Positions 42,594 to 53,700 of a DNA stretch of 58,668 nucleotides are shown in pieces. This DNA is from CAYUNN01 sp964607015 (lineage in GTDB: Bacteria > Patescibacteriota > Minisyncoccia > Minisyncoccales > JAGGXC01), in NCBI GenBank assembly GCA_964607015.1, contig CAZSHN010000001.1, forward strand, positions 1 to 58,668. Direction: 5' to 3'. The notes beneath the pieces are model-generated. The model was not told where the DNA came from. It searched no databases and worked only from the letters and a program-made list of their open reading frames with translations. Position 1 is the first letter of the stretch; every line of letters begins with the position of its first letter. The position numbers and the translations under genes were made by a program.

Positions 42594-44117
42594 TTATCTG
42601 CTCTTGAGAAAGAGAATGGATCCTTTATTAATCTTTATCTTCTTCCTTTCAAAAGAACTTTTTTGAAAAACTTTTTTCTTTTCTTCTTCCGGATTAATTC
42701 CAACTTGCTTTAAAATTTCTTCAGAAGATTCAGGCATAAAAGGAGAAATAAGCCAAGATGAAAATCTAATCAATCTTAACCAGCAATAAAATTTATCTTT
42801 AAACTCTGGCCTATCAAAATCTTCTTTTGATTTCTCCCAAGGCTTAAATTGTTCAATATCTTCATCCATTCTTCTGAACAAATCAACAATACAGCGAAGA
42901 GAACGTTCGAAGTGAAGCTCTTCCATGTTTTTATTCCAGCGAGGATAACATTCTCTCCAAAACCAATCTTCTAATTCAAATGATCCTTTACTTCCCGAGA
43001 TTGACCCATCAAAATATTTCTCTACCATTGTTAGAACTCTATTTACAGTGTTCCCTATTCCATTAGCAAGATCAGCATTATATCTCTCTGTTAGTTTATC
43101 CCAAGAAATGTCTCCATCTTTTCCAAATGGTGCGGCAGACATAAGAAGGTAACGAGCAGCATCAGAACCAAGTTTTTCAATTATTTCTTCGGGCCAAATT
43201 ACATTACCAAGAGACTTGCTCATCTTTTGACTATTTATTGTAAAATACCCATGAACAAAAATCTTTTTTGGCAAAGAAATACCTAACGCCAATAATAAAG
43301 AGGGCCAAATTGTAGCATGCACTCTAAGAATATCCTTTGACATTAGTTGCAAGTCAGCTGGCCAAAATTTATTCTTAAATTTTCCTGCTTTCCCTTTCCA
43401 TCCAATCCCAGTTAAATAATTCAAAAAAGCGTCTACCCAAACATAAGCGGTAAATTTCTTATCAAAGGGCAATGGTATCCCCCACTTCACATTCTTCCGG
43501 GAAATAGAAATATCTTGCAGTCCTTGATCAATAAAAGATAAAACTTCGTTCTTTTTTTGTTCTGGTTTTATTATAAGCTCATCTTTTTCAATCTTTTCCC
43601 GAAGCTCGTCTTCGAAACTACTTAATCTAAAAAGATAACTTTCTTCTTCTATAATCTCTGGCTTTGTTTGGTGGTCAGGACATTTCCCATCAACCAAATC
43701 ACTCTCTGTTTTGTATTGTTCGCAACCAGAACAATAAAGCCCTTTATAAGTTCCTTTGTAAATAAAACCCTTGTCATATAAATTTTGCAAAGCTTCTTGA
43801 ATCGCCTCTATATGATCTTTGTCAGTAGTTCTAATAAAACGATCGTAGGAAATATTAAGATCTTCCCATGTTTCTTTAAAAAGACTAGAAACCTCATCGC
43901 ACAATTCTTGAGGTTTTTTCTTTTGCTTCTTTGCTGCCCTTTCTATTTTTATTCCATGCTCGTCTGTTCCAGTCAAAAAAAAGGAATCTCTTCCTTTGAA
44001 TCTATTGTAATAACGAGCTAAAACGTCAGCAGCAACGGTCGTGTAAGCATTACCTATGTGAGGCTGACCATTAGCATAATATATTGGAGTTGTTACGTAA
44101 AAATTATCATTCTTCAT
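42594..44117 (-). CDS. metG: Methionyl-tRNA synthetase
   Basis: 507 residues. HIGH-type motif PHIGNAYTT, zinc region CSGCEQYKTESDLVDGKCP, and KMSKS in NSQKMSKSLGNVIWP. No C-terminal tRNA-binding extension, so it is the short form. Follows the AI-2E gene by 9 bases in the glyS-to-metG run. Confidence 0.95.
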   Translation of the reverse strand: MKNDNFYVTTPIYYANGQPHIGNAYTTVAADVLARYYNRFKGRDSFFLTGTDEHGIKIERAAKKQKKKPQELCDEVSSLFKETWEDLNISYDRFIRTTDKDHIEAIQEALQNLYDKGFIYKGTYKGLYCSGCEQYKTESDLVDGKCPDHQTKPEIIEEESYLFRLSSFEDELREKIEKDELIIKPEQKKNEVLSFIDQGLQDISISRKNVKWGIPLPFDKKFTAYVWVDAFLNYLTGIGWKGKAGKFKNKFWPADLQLMSKDILRVHATIWPSLLLALGISLPKKIFVHGYFTINSQKMSKSLGNVIWPEEIIEKLGSDAARYLLMSAAPFGKDGDISWDKLTERYNADLANGIGNTVNRVLTMVEKYFDGSISGSKGSFELEDWFWRECYPRWNKNMEELHFERSLRCIVDLFRRMDEDIEQFKPWEKSKEDFDRPEFKDKFYCWLRLIRFSSWLISPFMPESSEEILKQVGINPEEEKKKVFQKSSFERKKIKINKGSILFLKSR

Positions 44118-44126
44118 AATCCATTG

Positions 44127-45200
44127 TTATGAATCCCTTCTGTGCGTCCCAGAAAGAATCTCTTCTTTTCTCTCAGAAAAGAAATCTTTTAAAAATTCAA
44201 ATAAAATAGCAACCAAAGGAACCAAAAGAATAGCACCTAAAATACCCCAAAGCTTTCCTCCGATAAACAAGGCAATTAAAACAACTGCCGGAGAAATCTT
44301 AACAGTCTTGCTAGTTATTATTGGTAAAAAGATATTTTCCTGAAGCACTTGAATTAATCCTAGGGCAATCAAGACAAATCCTGCTTGTAAAAAACTATCC
44401 ATAGAAATAGTAAGGACAATAAAGGCTGATGCTACGATCGGACCAAGAATGGGAACAAAATCAAACATTCCCATTATCATGGCAAAGGAAACAGGATAAT
44501 CTATTCCCAAAATTTTGAAAGCAATATAGGAGCTAACACCAACAAAAACAACACCGATTATTCTAACTAAAAACCAACCAGTTACTTTCTTCTTGGACCT
44601 ATTCCAAAGATCAAGTAAGTAATTCTCATATTTTTTAGGAAAGAAAAGGGCTAAACCTTTTTCCATCAACCCTTTTTCAAAAGATAAAAAGATAGCCAAG
44701 CTAAAAGTAAAGAAAGTAGCTAAAATACCTCCAAAAAGAGCAAGAAGGGTTGAAAGCAGGTTGTCTTCCATCTTGCCAAATAGCTCCTGGAATTCTAATA
44801 AAAACTGACTAAAGCTATCAGGAGTTTCCACCCCTAAACTACTAAAAACAGGGGCTGCTTTTTCTAAATAATCAGGAATCTGCTCAGACAAAGTCACAGT
44901 AAACTTCTGCATTTCCGAAAAAAAGAAAGGTAACAATAAGTAAAGAGAATAACCAATAAGACCAAAAACAAGAAAATAAACAGAAACCACAGCTAAAACC
45001 CTAGGAACTTTCCTTTTAACCAAAAACCTAACAATAGGCTCAAATAGTATAGAAATAATTAAAGCAAAAATGAACCAGATTATAAATTCCCTGATTAAGA
45101 ATATAAAGTAGATGGAGAAAACAGCTACTAAAATTTTAAAGATTGTTCCCCAAGAAATATCTAAGAAATATTTTTGAGGAGAATCTATTTTTTCATCCAT
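44127..45200 (-). CDS. AI-2E/PerM-family membrane protein
   Basis: 357 residues with about seven or eight helices. DFVPILGPIVASA and the C-terminal ISPAVVLIALFIGGKLWGIL are hallmarks of the AI-2E transporter (PerM) family. Actual substrate unknown. Packed between the M16 peptidase and metG genes with gaps of 9 bases each. Confidence 0.87.
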   Translation of the reverse strand: MDEKIDSPQKYFLDISWGTIFKILVAVFSIYFIFLIREFIIWFIFALIISILFEPIVRFLVKRKVPRVLAVVSVYFLVFGLIGYSLYLLLPFFFSEMQKFTVTLSEQIPDYLEKAAPVFSSLGVETPDSFSQFLLEFQELFGKMEDNLLSTLLALFGGILATFFTFSLAIFLSFEKGLMEKGLALFFPKKYENYLLDLWNRSKKKVTGWFLVRIIGVVFVGVSSYIAFKILGIDYPVSFAMIMGMFDFVPILGPIVASAFIVLTISMDSFLQAGFVLIALGLIQVLQENIFLPIITSKTVKISPAVVLIALFIGGKLWGILGAILLVPLVAILFEFLKDFFSERKEEILSGTHRRDS

Positions 45201-45209
45201 GTTATTAAT

Positions 45210-46475
45210 TTAAATATTTAATATTTTTTCAAAATTTTCTGCTTTTTTAAATGGACCAATTAAAGCAAGATTAAGATTCTCTGGTACAAATATCTCCTCC
45301 GCTACTTTTTTAAGATCTTCGACAGTTATCTCTTCCAATTGCTTAAACTTTTCTTCCGGAGTTAGAATTTTCCCCTTCAATACTTCTTGTGATGCATAGA
45401 AAGAAGCTAGGGTGTCAGAAGATTCAAGAGAAAGAGTTAGCGTTCCTCTAAGATAATCCTTTGCCTTGCGAAGCTCTTCTTCTCCAATCTTCTTATCTCT
45501 TATCTTCCTATACTCTTCAAGAATAACCTTAACAGCTTCTTCTGCTTTTTTATGATCTACCCCTACTCTTGTAACTAAGTAGCCTGTATCAGTGGCGCTA
45601 TCTGAAGCAGATTTAATATAATAGGCTAATCCTCTCTCCTCTCTTACCGACATAAAAAGACGAGAGCTCATAAAACCACCTAATATTGTCGCTAAGACAG
45701 ATTGAGATAATCTCCTTTTGTTAAACAAATCAAACCCTCTTACTCCAAGACAAAGATGCGTTTGATCAGTTTTTTTATGATGCAATAAAAGATTTGGTTT
45801 CTTTTGTTTTTCTTCAACTGGTAATTTAGGCTTAATCTTCTCACTATTTATCTTTGAGAAATAGTCTTTAACTTTTTCAATAGCATCTTTTTCATCTATA
45901 TTCCCTGCTACACAGACAATAGTATTTTTAGAAGAGTAATGATTGTTTACATAGTTTACAAAATTATCTCGCTTGAACTCTAAAATATTTTTCTTAGTCC
46001 CTATCGTTAGCCATCCTGCTGGCTGATCTCCATAAAGTAGTTTTTCCCAGAGATCTAGGATGTAAGACATTGGAGTGTCAAGATACATATTAATTTCCTC
46101 AATAATAACTCCTCTTTCTTTTTCTATCTCCTTGCTAGGAAATTTAGAATTAAGAAAAATATCTGAGACCCAATCTAGGGCTAATTCAAAATGTCTTGAG
46201 TCAGCTTTTGCCCAATAGCCAGTCAGCTCTTTTGAAGTAAAGGCATTAAAAATTCCTCCTACTTTATCAAGAGTTTCAACAACACTTAAAGGAGTAGGTC
46301 TTTTATCTGTTCCTTTAAAGAACATATGCTCTAAGAAATGAGAAATTCCATTCTCTTCTCTTGTCTCGTATTTAGAGCCTGCTCCCACCAACGCTAAAAC
46401 ACTAACTGCTTTAGTGTTCTTTGCTGGAACAGTAATAATCCTCAATCCATTTTCTAAAGTCGTTTTTTTATACAT
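45210..46475 (-). CDS. M16-family zinc peptidase
   Basis: 421 residues. The inverted zinc motif HFLEH in ENGISHFLEHMFFKG and a distal Glu in EKERGVIIEEINMY make the HxxEH...E site; the second, inactive M16 domain follows with the RxxY-like EERGLAYYI. Soluble, no signal peptide. Start overlaps the Nudix gene by 8 bases. Confidence 0.9.
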   Translation of the reverse strand: MYKKTTLENGLRIITVPAKNTKAVSVLALVGAGSKYETREENGISHFLEHMFFKGTDKRPTPLSVVETLDKVGGIFNAFTSKELTGYWAKADSRHFELALDWVSDIFLNSKFPSKEIEKERGVIIEEINMYLDTPMSYILDLWEKLLYGDQPAGWLTIGTKKNILEFKRDNFVNYVNNHYSSKNTIVCVAGNIDEKDAIEKVKDYFSKINSEKIKPKLPVEEKQKKPNLLLHHKKTDQTHLCLGVRGFDLFNKRRLSQSVLATILGGFMSSRLFMSVREERGLAYYIKSASDSATDTGYLVTRVGVDHKKAEEAVKVILEEYRKIRDKKIGEEELRKAKDYLRGTLTLSLESSDTLASFYASQEVLKGKILTPEEKFKQLEEITVEDLKKVAEEIFVPENLNLALIGPFKKAENFEKILNI

Positions 46476-46860
46476 CTTTGAAATAATCTTTTAAAACACT
46501 TTTGTGATAAAAAGCAAAGCTAAGATCCTCTATTTGCTCCTTCGAAAACCACCCTACTTCTTTCACTTCTTTATCTTCTTTTTTAATTTCACCTTTTGCC
46601 TCTCCGGTAAAGACTAAAGAAACTGCGTGCAATCCCTTCTCTTTTATAATCTCATCGTAATAATTAAAGAATCTTGGTTCGAAATCTAACCCTGTCTCTT
46701 CTTTAATCTCTCTCTTTACTGCATCTTCTACTCTTTCGTTCTCTTCAATGTGTCCACCAGGAAAACACCAATAATCTTTGAAAGGTTCTATATTTCTTTT
46801 TGTAAGCAGAACCTTGTCTCCTTTTTTAATAATTGCTCCACAAGTTACTTTCGGCTTCAT
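46468..46860 (-). CDS. Nudix hydrolase
   Basis: 130 residues. The Nudix box GGHIEENERVEDAVKREIKE (start of GX5EX7REUXEEXGU) is complete with EETG following. Hydrolyses nucleoside diphosphate derivatives; substrate unknown. 4 bases after glyS and overlapping the M16 gene. Confidence 0.9.
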   Translation of the reverse strand: MKPKVTCGAIIKKGDKVLLTKRNIEPFKDYWCFPGGHIEENERVEDAVKREIKEETGLDFEPRFFNYYDEIIKEKGLHAVSLVFTGEAKGEIKKEDKEVKEVGWFSKEQIEDLSFAFYHKSVLKDYFKDV

Positions 46861-46864
46861 AAAA

Positions 46865-48193
46865 CTATTCTTCTAATATCTTTTCAAAATATTCTACTAA
46901 TTCTTCTATTTTAATTCTCTCCTGCTTCATAGTATCTCTATCTCTTACTGTCACATTGTTTTTCTCAAGAGTTTCAAAATCAACAGTAACTGCAAACAAA
47001 GTACCAATTTCATCTTGCCTTCTATATCTTCTTCCAATAGAACCAACCTCGTCGTAATAGCATTTGAAATGAGGGTTTAATAGGTCAAACACTTCTTTCG
47101 CTTTCTTTGTTAATTCTTCTTTATTTTTAACTAAAGGCAAAACAGCAACTTTGATCGGAGCTAATTCTTTATTAAATTTCAATACTCTTTCAACCTTCTT
47201 GGTAGCCTTAGTTGTTTTTGTTCTACCTCCTTCTATCTCTGTATATCCTTCTACCAAGAAAGCAAGAAGCGATCTCCCTAACCCTCCTGATGTTTCAATT
47301 ATATGTGGGAAGTATTCTTCTTTTGTTTCTTGGTCAAAATATTTCAAATTCTTACCAGAGTGTTTCGCATGGTTAGATAAATCCCAGTCTCCCCTATTAT
47401 GTACTGCTTCTAACTCTCCCCACCCAAAAGGATACTTATACTCAATATCTGCTCCTTGTCTTGCATAATGAGGCAAATCATCTTCAGGAATTTCTTTAAC
47501 TCTAAGATTCTCTTTTTTAAGTCCCATTTTTTGATACCATTCAATCCTTTGATTCTTCCAATATTCAAAATAATTTTCTGCTTCGTCTGGATGACAGAAC
47601 CACTCCATTTCCATCTGTTCAAACTCCCTACTTCTATAAATAAAGTTCTTAGGATTAATTTCATTTCTAAAGGCTTTTCCTGATTGAGCAATACCAAAAG
47701 GAACCTTCATTCTCATAGAATTCAATACATTCTGAAAATTAACATATATTCCTTGAGTGGTTTCTGCTCTTAAATAAGCAGCTGAACTCTCTTCCTCTAA
47801 CGCTCCAACAAAAGTCTTCATCATTAGATTGAATTTACGAGGTTCAGTAATTTCTCCTCCACATTCCGGACATTTATCTTTTGTAATTTCTTCTTTTTTA
47901 AATCTTTTGTGACAATTCTTGCATTCAACTAATAAATCAGCAAAACCTGCACTTAAATGTCCTGATGCTTTCCATATTTTAGGAGACATTAAAATAGCTG
48001 AATCTAATCTAACTATATCTTTATGATTAGTAAGCATCTCTTTCCACCAAGCATTCTCAATATTCTTTTTAAGTTCAGCTCCTAAAGGACCGTAATCATA
48101 ACCTGAACCAAACCCTCCATAAATTTCAGAAGAGGGAAAGATAAACCCTCGATGTTTGCAAAGTGAGATAATTTTTTCCATTACTTCTTCCAT
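46865..48193 (-). CDS. glyS: Glycyl-tRNA synthetase (alpha2 type)
   Basis: 442 residues. SSEIYGGFGSGYDYGPLGAE at the N-terminus, class II motif 2 in FRNEINPKNFIYRSREFEQM, and motif 3 in ETSGGLGRSLLAFL. Homodimeric single-chain form, not the alpha/beta tetramer. A CxxC...CPECG zinc knuckle lies near 92-115. First gene of the run towards metG. Confidence 0.94.
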   Translation of the reverse strand: MEEVMEKIISLCKHRGFIFPSSEIYGGFGSGYDYGPLGAELKKNIENAWWKEMLTNHKDIVRLDSAILMSPKIWKASGHLSAGFADLLVECKNCHKRFKKEEITKDKCPECGGEITEPRKFNLMMKTFVGALEEESSAAYLRAETTQGIYVNFQNVLNSMRMKVPFGIAQSGKAFRNEINPKNFIYRSREFEQMEMEWFCHPDEAENYFEYWKNQRIEWYQKMGLKKENLRVKEIPEDDLPHYARQGADIEYKYPFGWGELEAVHNRGDWDLSNHAKHSGKNLKYFDQETKEEYFPHIIETSGGLGRSLLAFLVEGYTEIEGGRTKTTKATKKVERVLKFNKELAPIKVAVLPLVKNKEELTKKAKEVFDLLNPHFKCYYDEVGSIGRRYRRQDEIGTLFAVTVDFETLEKNNVTVRDRDTMKQERIKIEELVEYFEKILEE

Positions 48194-48221
48194 TGTTACT
48201 ATTTTAACTTTTTTTTAGAAA

Positions 48222-48255
48222 TAAAAAAACCTTTGTAATCTATACAAAGGCTTTT
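48222..48255 (-). terminator. Terminator after the DUF11-like gene
   Basis: CCTTTGT (48230-48236) and ACAAAGG (48244-48250) form a 7-bp stem; TTTTTTT follows on the minus strand. It separates the argS-ileS-recO transcript from glyS. Confidence 0.85.
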
Positions 48256-48275
48256 GAAAAATAAAGTCAAGTTTA

Positions 48276-49958
48276 TTATTTAACTATTCCCATCTCTTCA
48301 GAAATAGTATCATCGTCAGGCAAAGTAGTGTCAGTAGAAGAAGCAGTATCGCTTAAAATCTGTTCCGTCCATTGATCTTCTCCTGATACTTCGGATTCAT
48401 TAATCAATACAGCTGGCTCCCCTCTTTGAGAGGATGTAGGCAATAATCTTATTTGGAAAGAAATAGTTGGCGCTGAATTAATAACTCCTTCTCCAGGATC
48501 TAAATCACCGACATCCCAGATAATTTCTCTTGAATCGGTATCAAAAACAAAATCTTCTTCCTCTTCTTCTGGATATATCTTTCCTGTTAATTCAACTTCA
48601 TCAGGTAAAATAGTCCTCACCTTAACATCTTCCACTTTATTATAATGATTATTAACCTGCCAAGTAACAGTATAAGTAGTTCTTCTTCCTACTTCTGGAG
48701 GAATTGGTCCTGAATTACCAAAAACCTCATCTTCGTAATAAGCTTTTTGAATAAGCTCTAGCCTTGAATTAACTTTTGTTTCAAATTCTTCTCTTGCTTC
48801 CGAAAGAATAATCTTATCTTTAACTAGCGGGTTCTTGTCTCTGTCGACATTGGATATCTCCCAATCATCTTTCAGCTCTATCCAGAAATCAATCTCCCCT
48901 TCTTCCTGACTGTCCAAGAAAGCAAGCTGAGGATTATCTCTCCAATCAAAAATAATGGAATTATCTCCAAGCTTAAAGTCTCCTCCTGGAGCTTTTATGC
49001 TTTCTAAATCAATAATCGACCCTTCTAGTTGAACTACCATAAACAAATTGCTCAAGGGTTCTTCTCCTAGATTTTTAAATATTACATCATAATGAAGCAA
49101 GTCTCCTGGATCAGCAGTATATTCAGGACTACCATTAATTTGCTGAGTGATATAAATGTCTGGCTTTACAATTTCTATTCCTTTGTTAATTTCTTTCAAT
49201 GAAACAAATTCTCCGTCTTTCCAACTTCCTAGCTCAGCCTTAAAAATCTTCTCTTCTCCTAGTGAGCCCTGAAGACTTCCCGTTACTTCAATTCTTCCCC
49301 CTTCTGCTCTGTTTAAAAGACCGATTTCCCACTCTTTCTCTCCTAAAGGATTGGGGTCTGATTTTTCAAAATCAAAACCAGAAGGATAATCCATTTTTAC
49401 TCTTAAACTAGAAAGAGGAAAATCTACATTAGAAAAATAATTCAATCTAACCTTTAGATTCTCTCCTGGTTCCACTTTTGAAGGCAAGTCAAACTGAAAA
49501 CTAATAGGAACTTTTTTAATTATTGTAGTAAAAGTAGTCTTAGAATCATACCAGGCATTCAGATTCTTAGGCTGGTAATTCATAGTAGCTTTCGCTATTC
49601 GAGGCTCTTCTTCTTTTCCCAACAACCTACATTTAAAAGAAATGGTTTTTTCTTCTCCAGGATAGATTGCTTCTCCTAGCTCTTCTTTTCCTATTTCTTG
49701 CCTAATCGATTCTCCTGATTCAAGAATTGAGTAATCAGGATACTCAAAAATTAACTTCGGGTTTTCCAATCGAACATCGCCATTGTTTTTATACTTAACA
49801 ATATACTCTACTTCTTCTCCTAAGCTAGCTTCTGTCGGACCCAATATCTCTAACTTTAGAACTTCCTTAGAATAAGTATTGTTCTGATAATACCAAAGCC
49901 CTGCTAACCCAAGGGTAACAGTTAAAAACGTTAAAAGAATGATAAATTTTTTCTTCAT
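48276..49958 (-). CDS. Exported DUF11/CARDB-like surface protein
   Basis: 560 residues: an N-terminal transmembrane helix (5-25) followed by repeated Ig-like beta domains. The signatures are LGEEVEYIVKYKNNGDVRLE, PGENLKVRLNYFSN, PGDLLHYDVIFKNLGEEP and GRRTTYTVTWQVNN, each a DUF11/CARDB-type segment. The acidic tail has no anchor or LPXTG. Probably a cell-surface or stalk component. Follows recO by 21 bases and ends the transcript. Confidence 0.75.
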   Translation of the reverse strand: MKKKFIILLTFLTVTLGLAGLWYYQNNTYSKEVLKLEILGPTEASLGEEVEYIVKYKNNGDVRLENPKLIFEYPDYSILESGESIRQEIGKEELGEAIYPGEEKTISFKCRLLGKEEEPRIAKATMNYQPKNLNAWYDSKTTFTTIIKKVPISFQFDLPSKVEPGENLKVRLNYFSNVDFPLSSLRVKMDYPSGFDFEKSDPNPLGEKEWEIGLLNRAEGGRIEVTGSLQGSLGEEKIFKAELGSWKDGEFVSLKEINKGIEIVKPDIYITQQINGSPEYTADPGDLLHYDVIFKNLGEEPLSNLFMVVQLEGSIIDLESIKAPGGDFKLGDNSIIFDWRDNPQLAFLDSQEEGEIDFWIELKDDWEISNVDRDKNPLVKDKIILSEAREEFETKVNSRLELIQKAYYEDEVFGNSGPIPPEVGRRTTYTVTWQVNNHYNKVEDVKVRTILPDEVELTGKIYPEEEEEDFVFDTDSREIIWDVGDLDPGEGVINSAPTISFQIRLLPTSSQRGEPAVLINESEVSGEDQWTEQILSDTASSTDTTLPDDDTISEEMGIVK

Positions 49959-49979
49959 AATATACTTATTGTATCAAAT

Positions 49980-50705
49980 TTATGAGGGATTTAAAATATC
50001 TTTGAAATAAGAAAGATAAACATTAGAAATATCTTCTAGTTTTCTTTCGTAACTTTGGTCAATGTTTATTTTTTTTAAACCTTCCCAATCCTCTCTAATT
50101 AAAAACCTTAACAACTTTATTGTTTCAGGGTCAATCTTTCTCCCAGATTTCAATTCTCTAAAACAATTGTTGCAAATTACTCCACCCTGATCTGGATTGA
50201 AGTAAAGGTTTTCTGGAACTAATTTTCTTTGACAAAAAGAACAATTATTTAATTCTGGTTGATACCCTAAAATAGTTATAAGGTTCCAAAAGAAATAATA
50301 ATAAACAAGAGAATCAGAAACAAAAGAATTATTAAGTTTTTCAAATACTCCTAAAACTAGATCCCATATTTCTTCTTCTTTTTCTTCTCCTCTCACTAAA
50401 GAATCGACATCTTCTCCAATCTCTGTCGCTATCCTTAATTTTTCTAAACTATCATTGATATTACTAAACTTATTTTTTGAAACAGCATCAGTCAGAATCT
50501 TATATCTCTTTCCTTGAATAAAGCCAATTTCTGACAAAGAAAAAAGAGAAACTCCTGATTTAAGCTTAGATTTTATTTTCCTGATAGATTTTGCTAATAC
50601 TTTTATCTTCCCAAAATCCTTGGTAAGGATAGTAAGAAATTGATCAGCTTCTCCTCTATCTTCTTTTTTAAGCACAATTCCAGGAGTCCGGTAATGAACA
50701 AACAT
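49980..50705 (-). CDS. recO: RecO, recombination mediator
   Basis: 241 residues: an N-terminal OB fold (YRTPGIVLKKEDRGEADQFLTI), a helical middle, and a C4 zinc finger CSFCQRKL...GGVICNNC at about 160-181. Loads RecA with RecF/RecR. 2 bases after ileS. Confidence 0.9.
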   Translation of the reverse strand: MFVHYRTPGIVLKKEDRGEADQFLTILTKDFGKIKVLAKSIRKIKSKLKSGVSLFSLSEIGFIQGKRYKILTDAVSKNKFSNINDSLEKLRIATEIGEDVDSLVRGEEKEEEIWDLVLGVFEKLNNSFVSDSLVYYYFFWNLITILGYQPELNNCSFCQRKLVPENLYFNPDQGGVICNNCFRELKSGRKIDPETIKLLRFLIREDWEGLKKINIDQSYERKLEDISNVYLSYFKDILNPS

Positions 50706-50707
50706 AA

Positions 50708-53700
50708 TTATATCTTCTTAATTGCGAGCCACAAATCTTTTTGTTCAAATTTTGTTTCTCTTTCAGCTCCAAATGCTAATTTTTCCTTCTTTCCAAATTC
50801 TATTTTTTCTGCCTTGGCTTCTTTTAATATAACTTCTTCGTTTCTTGTCAAAACATCATTAAGTTCTTTATCTCCGGAAAAATAAATAACAATCTTGTGT
50901 CTTGGTTTGTACCCTGCTTTCTTTCTCATTGATTTTATATAACGAAGGACTTCTCTTACCGTCCCCTCTTCTCTTAACTTTGGAGTAATAACAAGATCTA
51001 ATTCTATTTCTTCTTTAATATTCTCAAAAGAGACTTCTTTAACATTCACTTCTTCTTTAATTAAATCAATCAATTCTTTTTCTTTTAAATCTAATTTCTT
51101 TTTATTGATCTTCAAGGAAGCAAGAGGTTGTCTTACTTTAATCCCGGCATCTGCTCTTTTGTTTAAAGTCAGAGCAACTATTTTTCTAATATCACTCATC
51201 TTTCCTTCCAATTCTTTATCTATTAACTCTTTAACAGGACCGGGATAATCACACAAATGAACTGACTCTTCCTTTCCTTTATAAGAAGGAAGTTCTCTGT
51301 AAATACTTTCGGCAAAGAAAGGAGTAAAAGGAGCTATTAGCTTAGTTAATTCTATTAAAGTATAATTTAAAATCTTCGTAGCCTCTTCTTTTTCTTTCTC
51401 GCTTTCTGGTTTTTGAAATCTTGTTCTTGATCTCCTGATATACCAATTAGATAAATCATCAACAAAACCTTCAAAAAGTCTGGCAGCATCTACTATTTGA
51501 TATTCTTCCATTTTTTTATCTATCTCCCCTTTCAGACTTTCTAATTTAGAAATAATCCATTTATCTAACAAATTATTAGGATTAATATCTAGATCAATTT
51601 CTTCTTTATCAGAATACATAGATAAAAACCTAAAACTATTCCATAAAGTACCAAAGAACTTTCTAGAAAGATCTTTAAGTTCTTTAAAGTCAAATCTTTT
51701 AGGCTCTCCCGCAGAATTAATAGTATAGAAATAGAATCTTGCACAATCAACTCCAAAATCTCTTGCTACTTCTTGAGGGTCAACAATAATTCCTCTTGAC
51801 TTAGACATCTTTCTCCCTTTTGCATCTAAAACTATTCCAAGAGAAATCACATTCTTGTAAGAGATTCCGAGTCCAAGCAAAGTAGAGATAGCAAGCAATG
51901 TGTAGAACCACCCCCTGGTCTGATCCACTCCTTCGCAAATAAAGTCAGCTGGGAAAAATTTATTGTCATCAATCATTTCTTTATTCTCAAAAGGATAATG
52001 AAGCTGACCATAAGGAACAGATCCAGAATCAAACCAGCAATCTATCACTTCAGAAACCCTCTTCATAGAAGATCCGCATTTAGGACAATTAAATTCAACT
52101 TCATCCACGTATGGTCTGTGAAAATTAAGATTTCCTTTTTTGTCATAAGGGAATTTTTTAAACTTGATTTTCCTTATCTCATTATTGCTAGGAACAAGTT
52201 CAGAAAACTGTTCCATTGTTTCTTTGTTATTCAAACCTTTAATAGCGGCCTGTAAAAGCCAAAGGGGACCTCCATGACTAACTATTAAAATATTCTTTCC
52301 TTTATATTTCTTTTCTAGCTCTTTTATAAAATCAAGGGTTCTTAACTTAATCTCATTAAAACTCTCTCCCCCTTCAGGAGGATTGTTAAATCCTTTTTCT
52401 GTTCCTAAGAATTCTTTTTTCCAATTCTTAACAGGCTTCCCATCAAATTCACCAAAATCCATTTCTCTTAATCTCTCGTCAAAATTTATCTTCACTCCTA
52501 TCTCTTTAGAAGCCATTTCTGCTGTTTCTTTTGTTCTTAATAAATCAGAGGAGAAAATTAAATCTATCTTTTCTTCTTTTAAATTTTTAACCAATTCAGA
52601 TACTTCCCTTCTCCCTTTAGCAGTAAGAGGACAATGTCTTTTTTCTGGCCACGAACAAAGCCTTTCTTCTTCCTGAGTACAAGAGTGGCCATGCCTCATT
52701 AAATAATAATTATTACTGCTAAATTCTTGTGAAGATAAATCTTCTCTAGATCCAATTACTTCAAGATGGTCACAATCAGAACATTTCCATACAGGCAGTG
52801 GAGTTCCCCAATACCTTTCTCTGGTTAAATTCCAATCTTTAATTCCCCTTAACCACTCACCAAATCTTCCCTCTTTTAAATGTCCCGGAATCCAATTAAT
52901 CTTCTCGTTATTAGCCAGTAAATCATCTTTTACTTTTTGCATATTAACGAACCAGCTTTTTTTAGCATAGTAAAGAAGAGGCGTATCGCATCTCCAGCAA
53001 AAAGGATAATCATGAACACATTCTTCTTCCTTTAGAATTAAATCATTCTTTTTCAACTCTTCAATAATTAAGGAATCAGCACTTTTTACAAATTTGCCTG
53101 CCCACTTTTTTACTTCTTTTTTAAATTTCCCTTCGTCATCTATTGTAACTAAAACAGGTAAATCATTTTCTTTTCCAATATTCATATCATCTTCACCAAA
53201 AGCAGGTGCTACATGAACTAATCCTGTTCCTTCTTCTAAGGAGACGAAGTCTGCTCCAATTACTTTATAAATATTCTTTTCTCCTTTCGCTGATTTAATA
53301 TTAAATAATGGCTCATACTCTACTCCAATCAAATCCTTTCCTTTTATTCTATCTACTATTTCTCCCTCAATTCCTGAATTTTCCAATCTTCCCTTAGCTA
53401 CAACTAAATTCTCTCCATTTACTTTAACTTTGTAATAAATAAATTCAGGATTAACAGCAATAGCTACGTTAGCAGGTAAAGTCCAAGGAGTAGTAGTCCA
53501 AGCAACCAAATAAGAATTTTTAAGATTAGACTTTCCTTTAACTTTAAATTTAACGTAAATAGCTGGATCTTTTGTTTCCTTATATCCTTGAGCTACTTCA
53601 TGAGAAGAAAGAGACGTTCCACATCTCGGACAATAAGGAATAACTTTATAATCTTCATAAAGAAATCCTTTCTCCCAGATTCTTTTCAATGCCCACCAAA

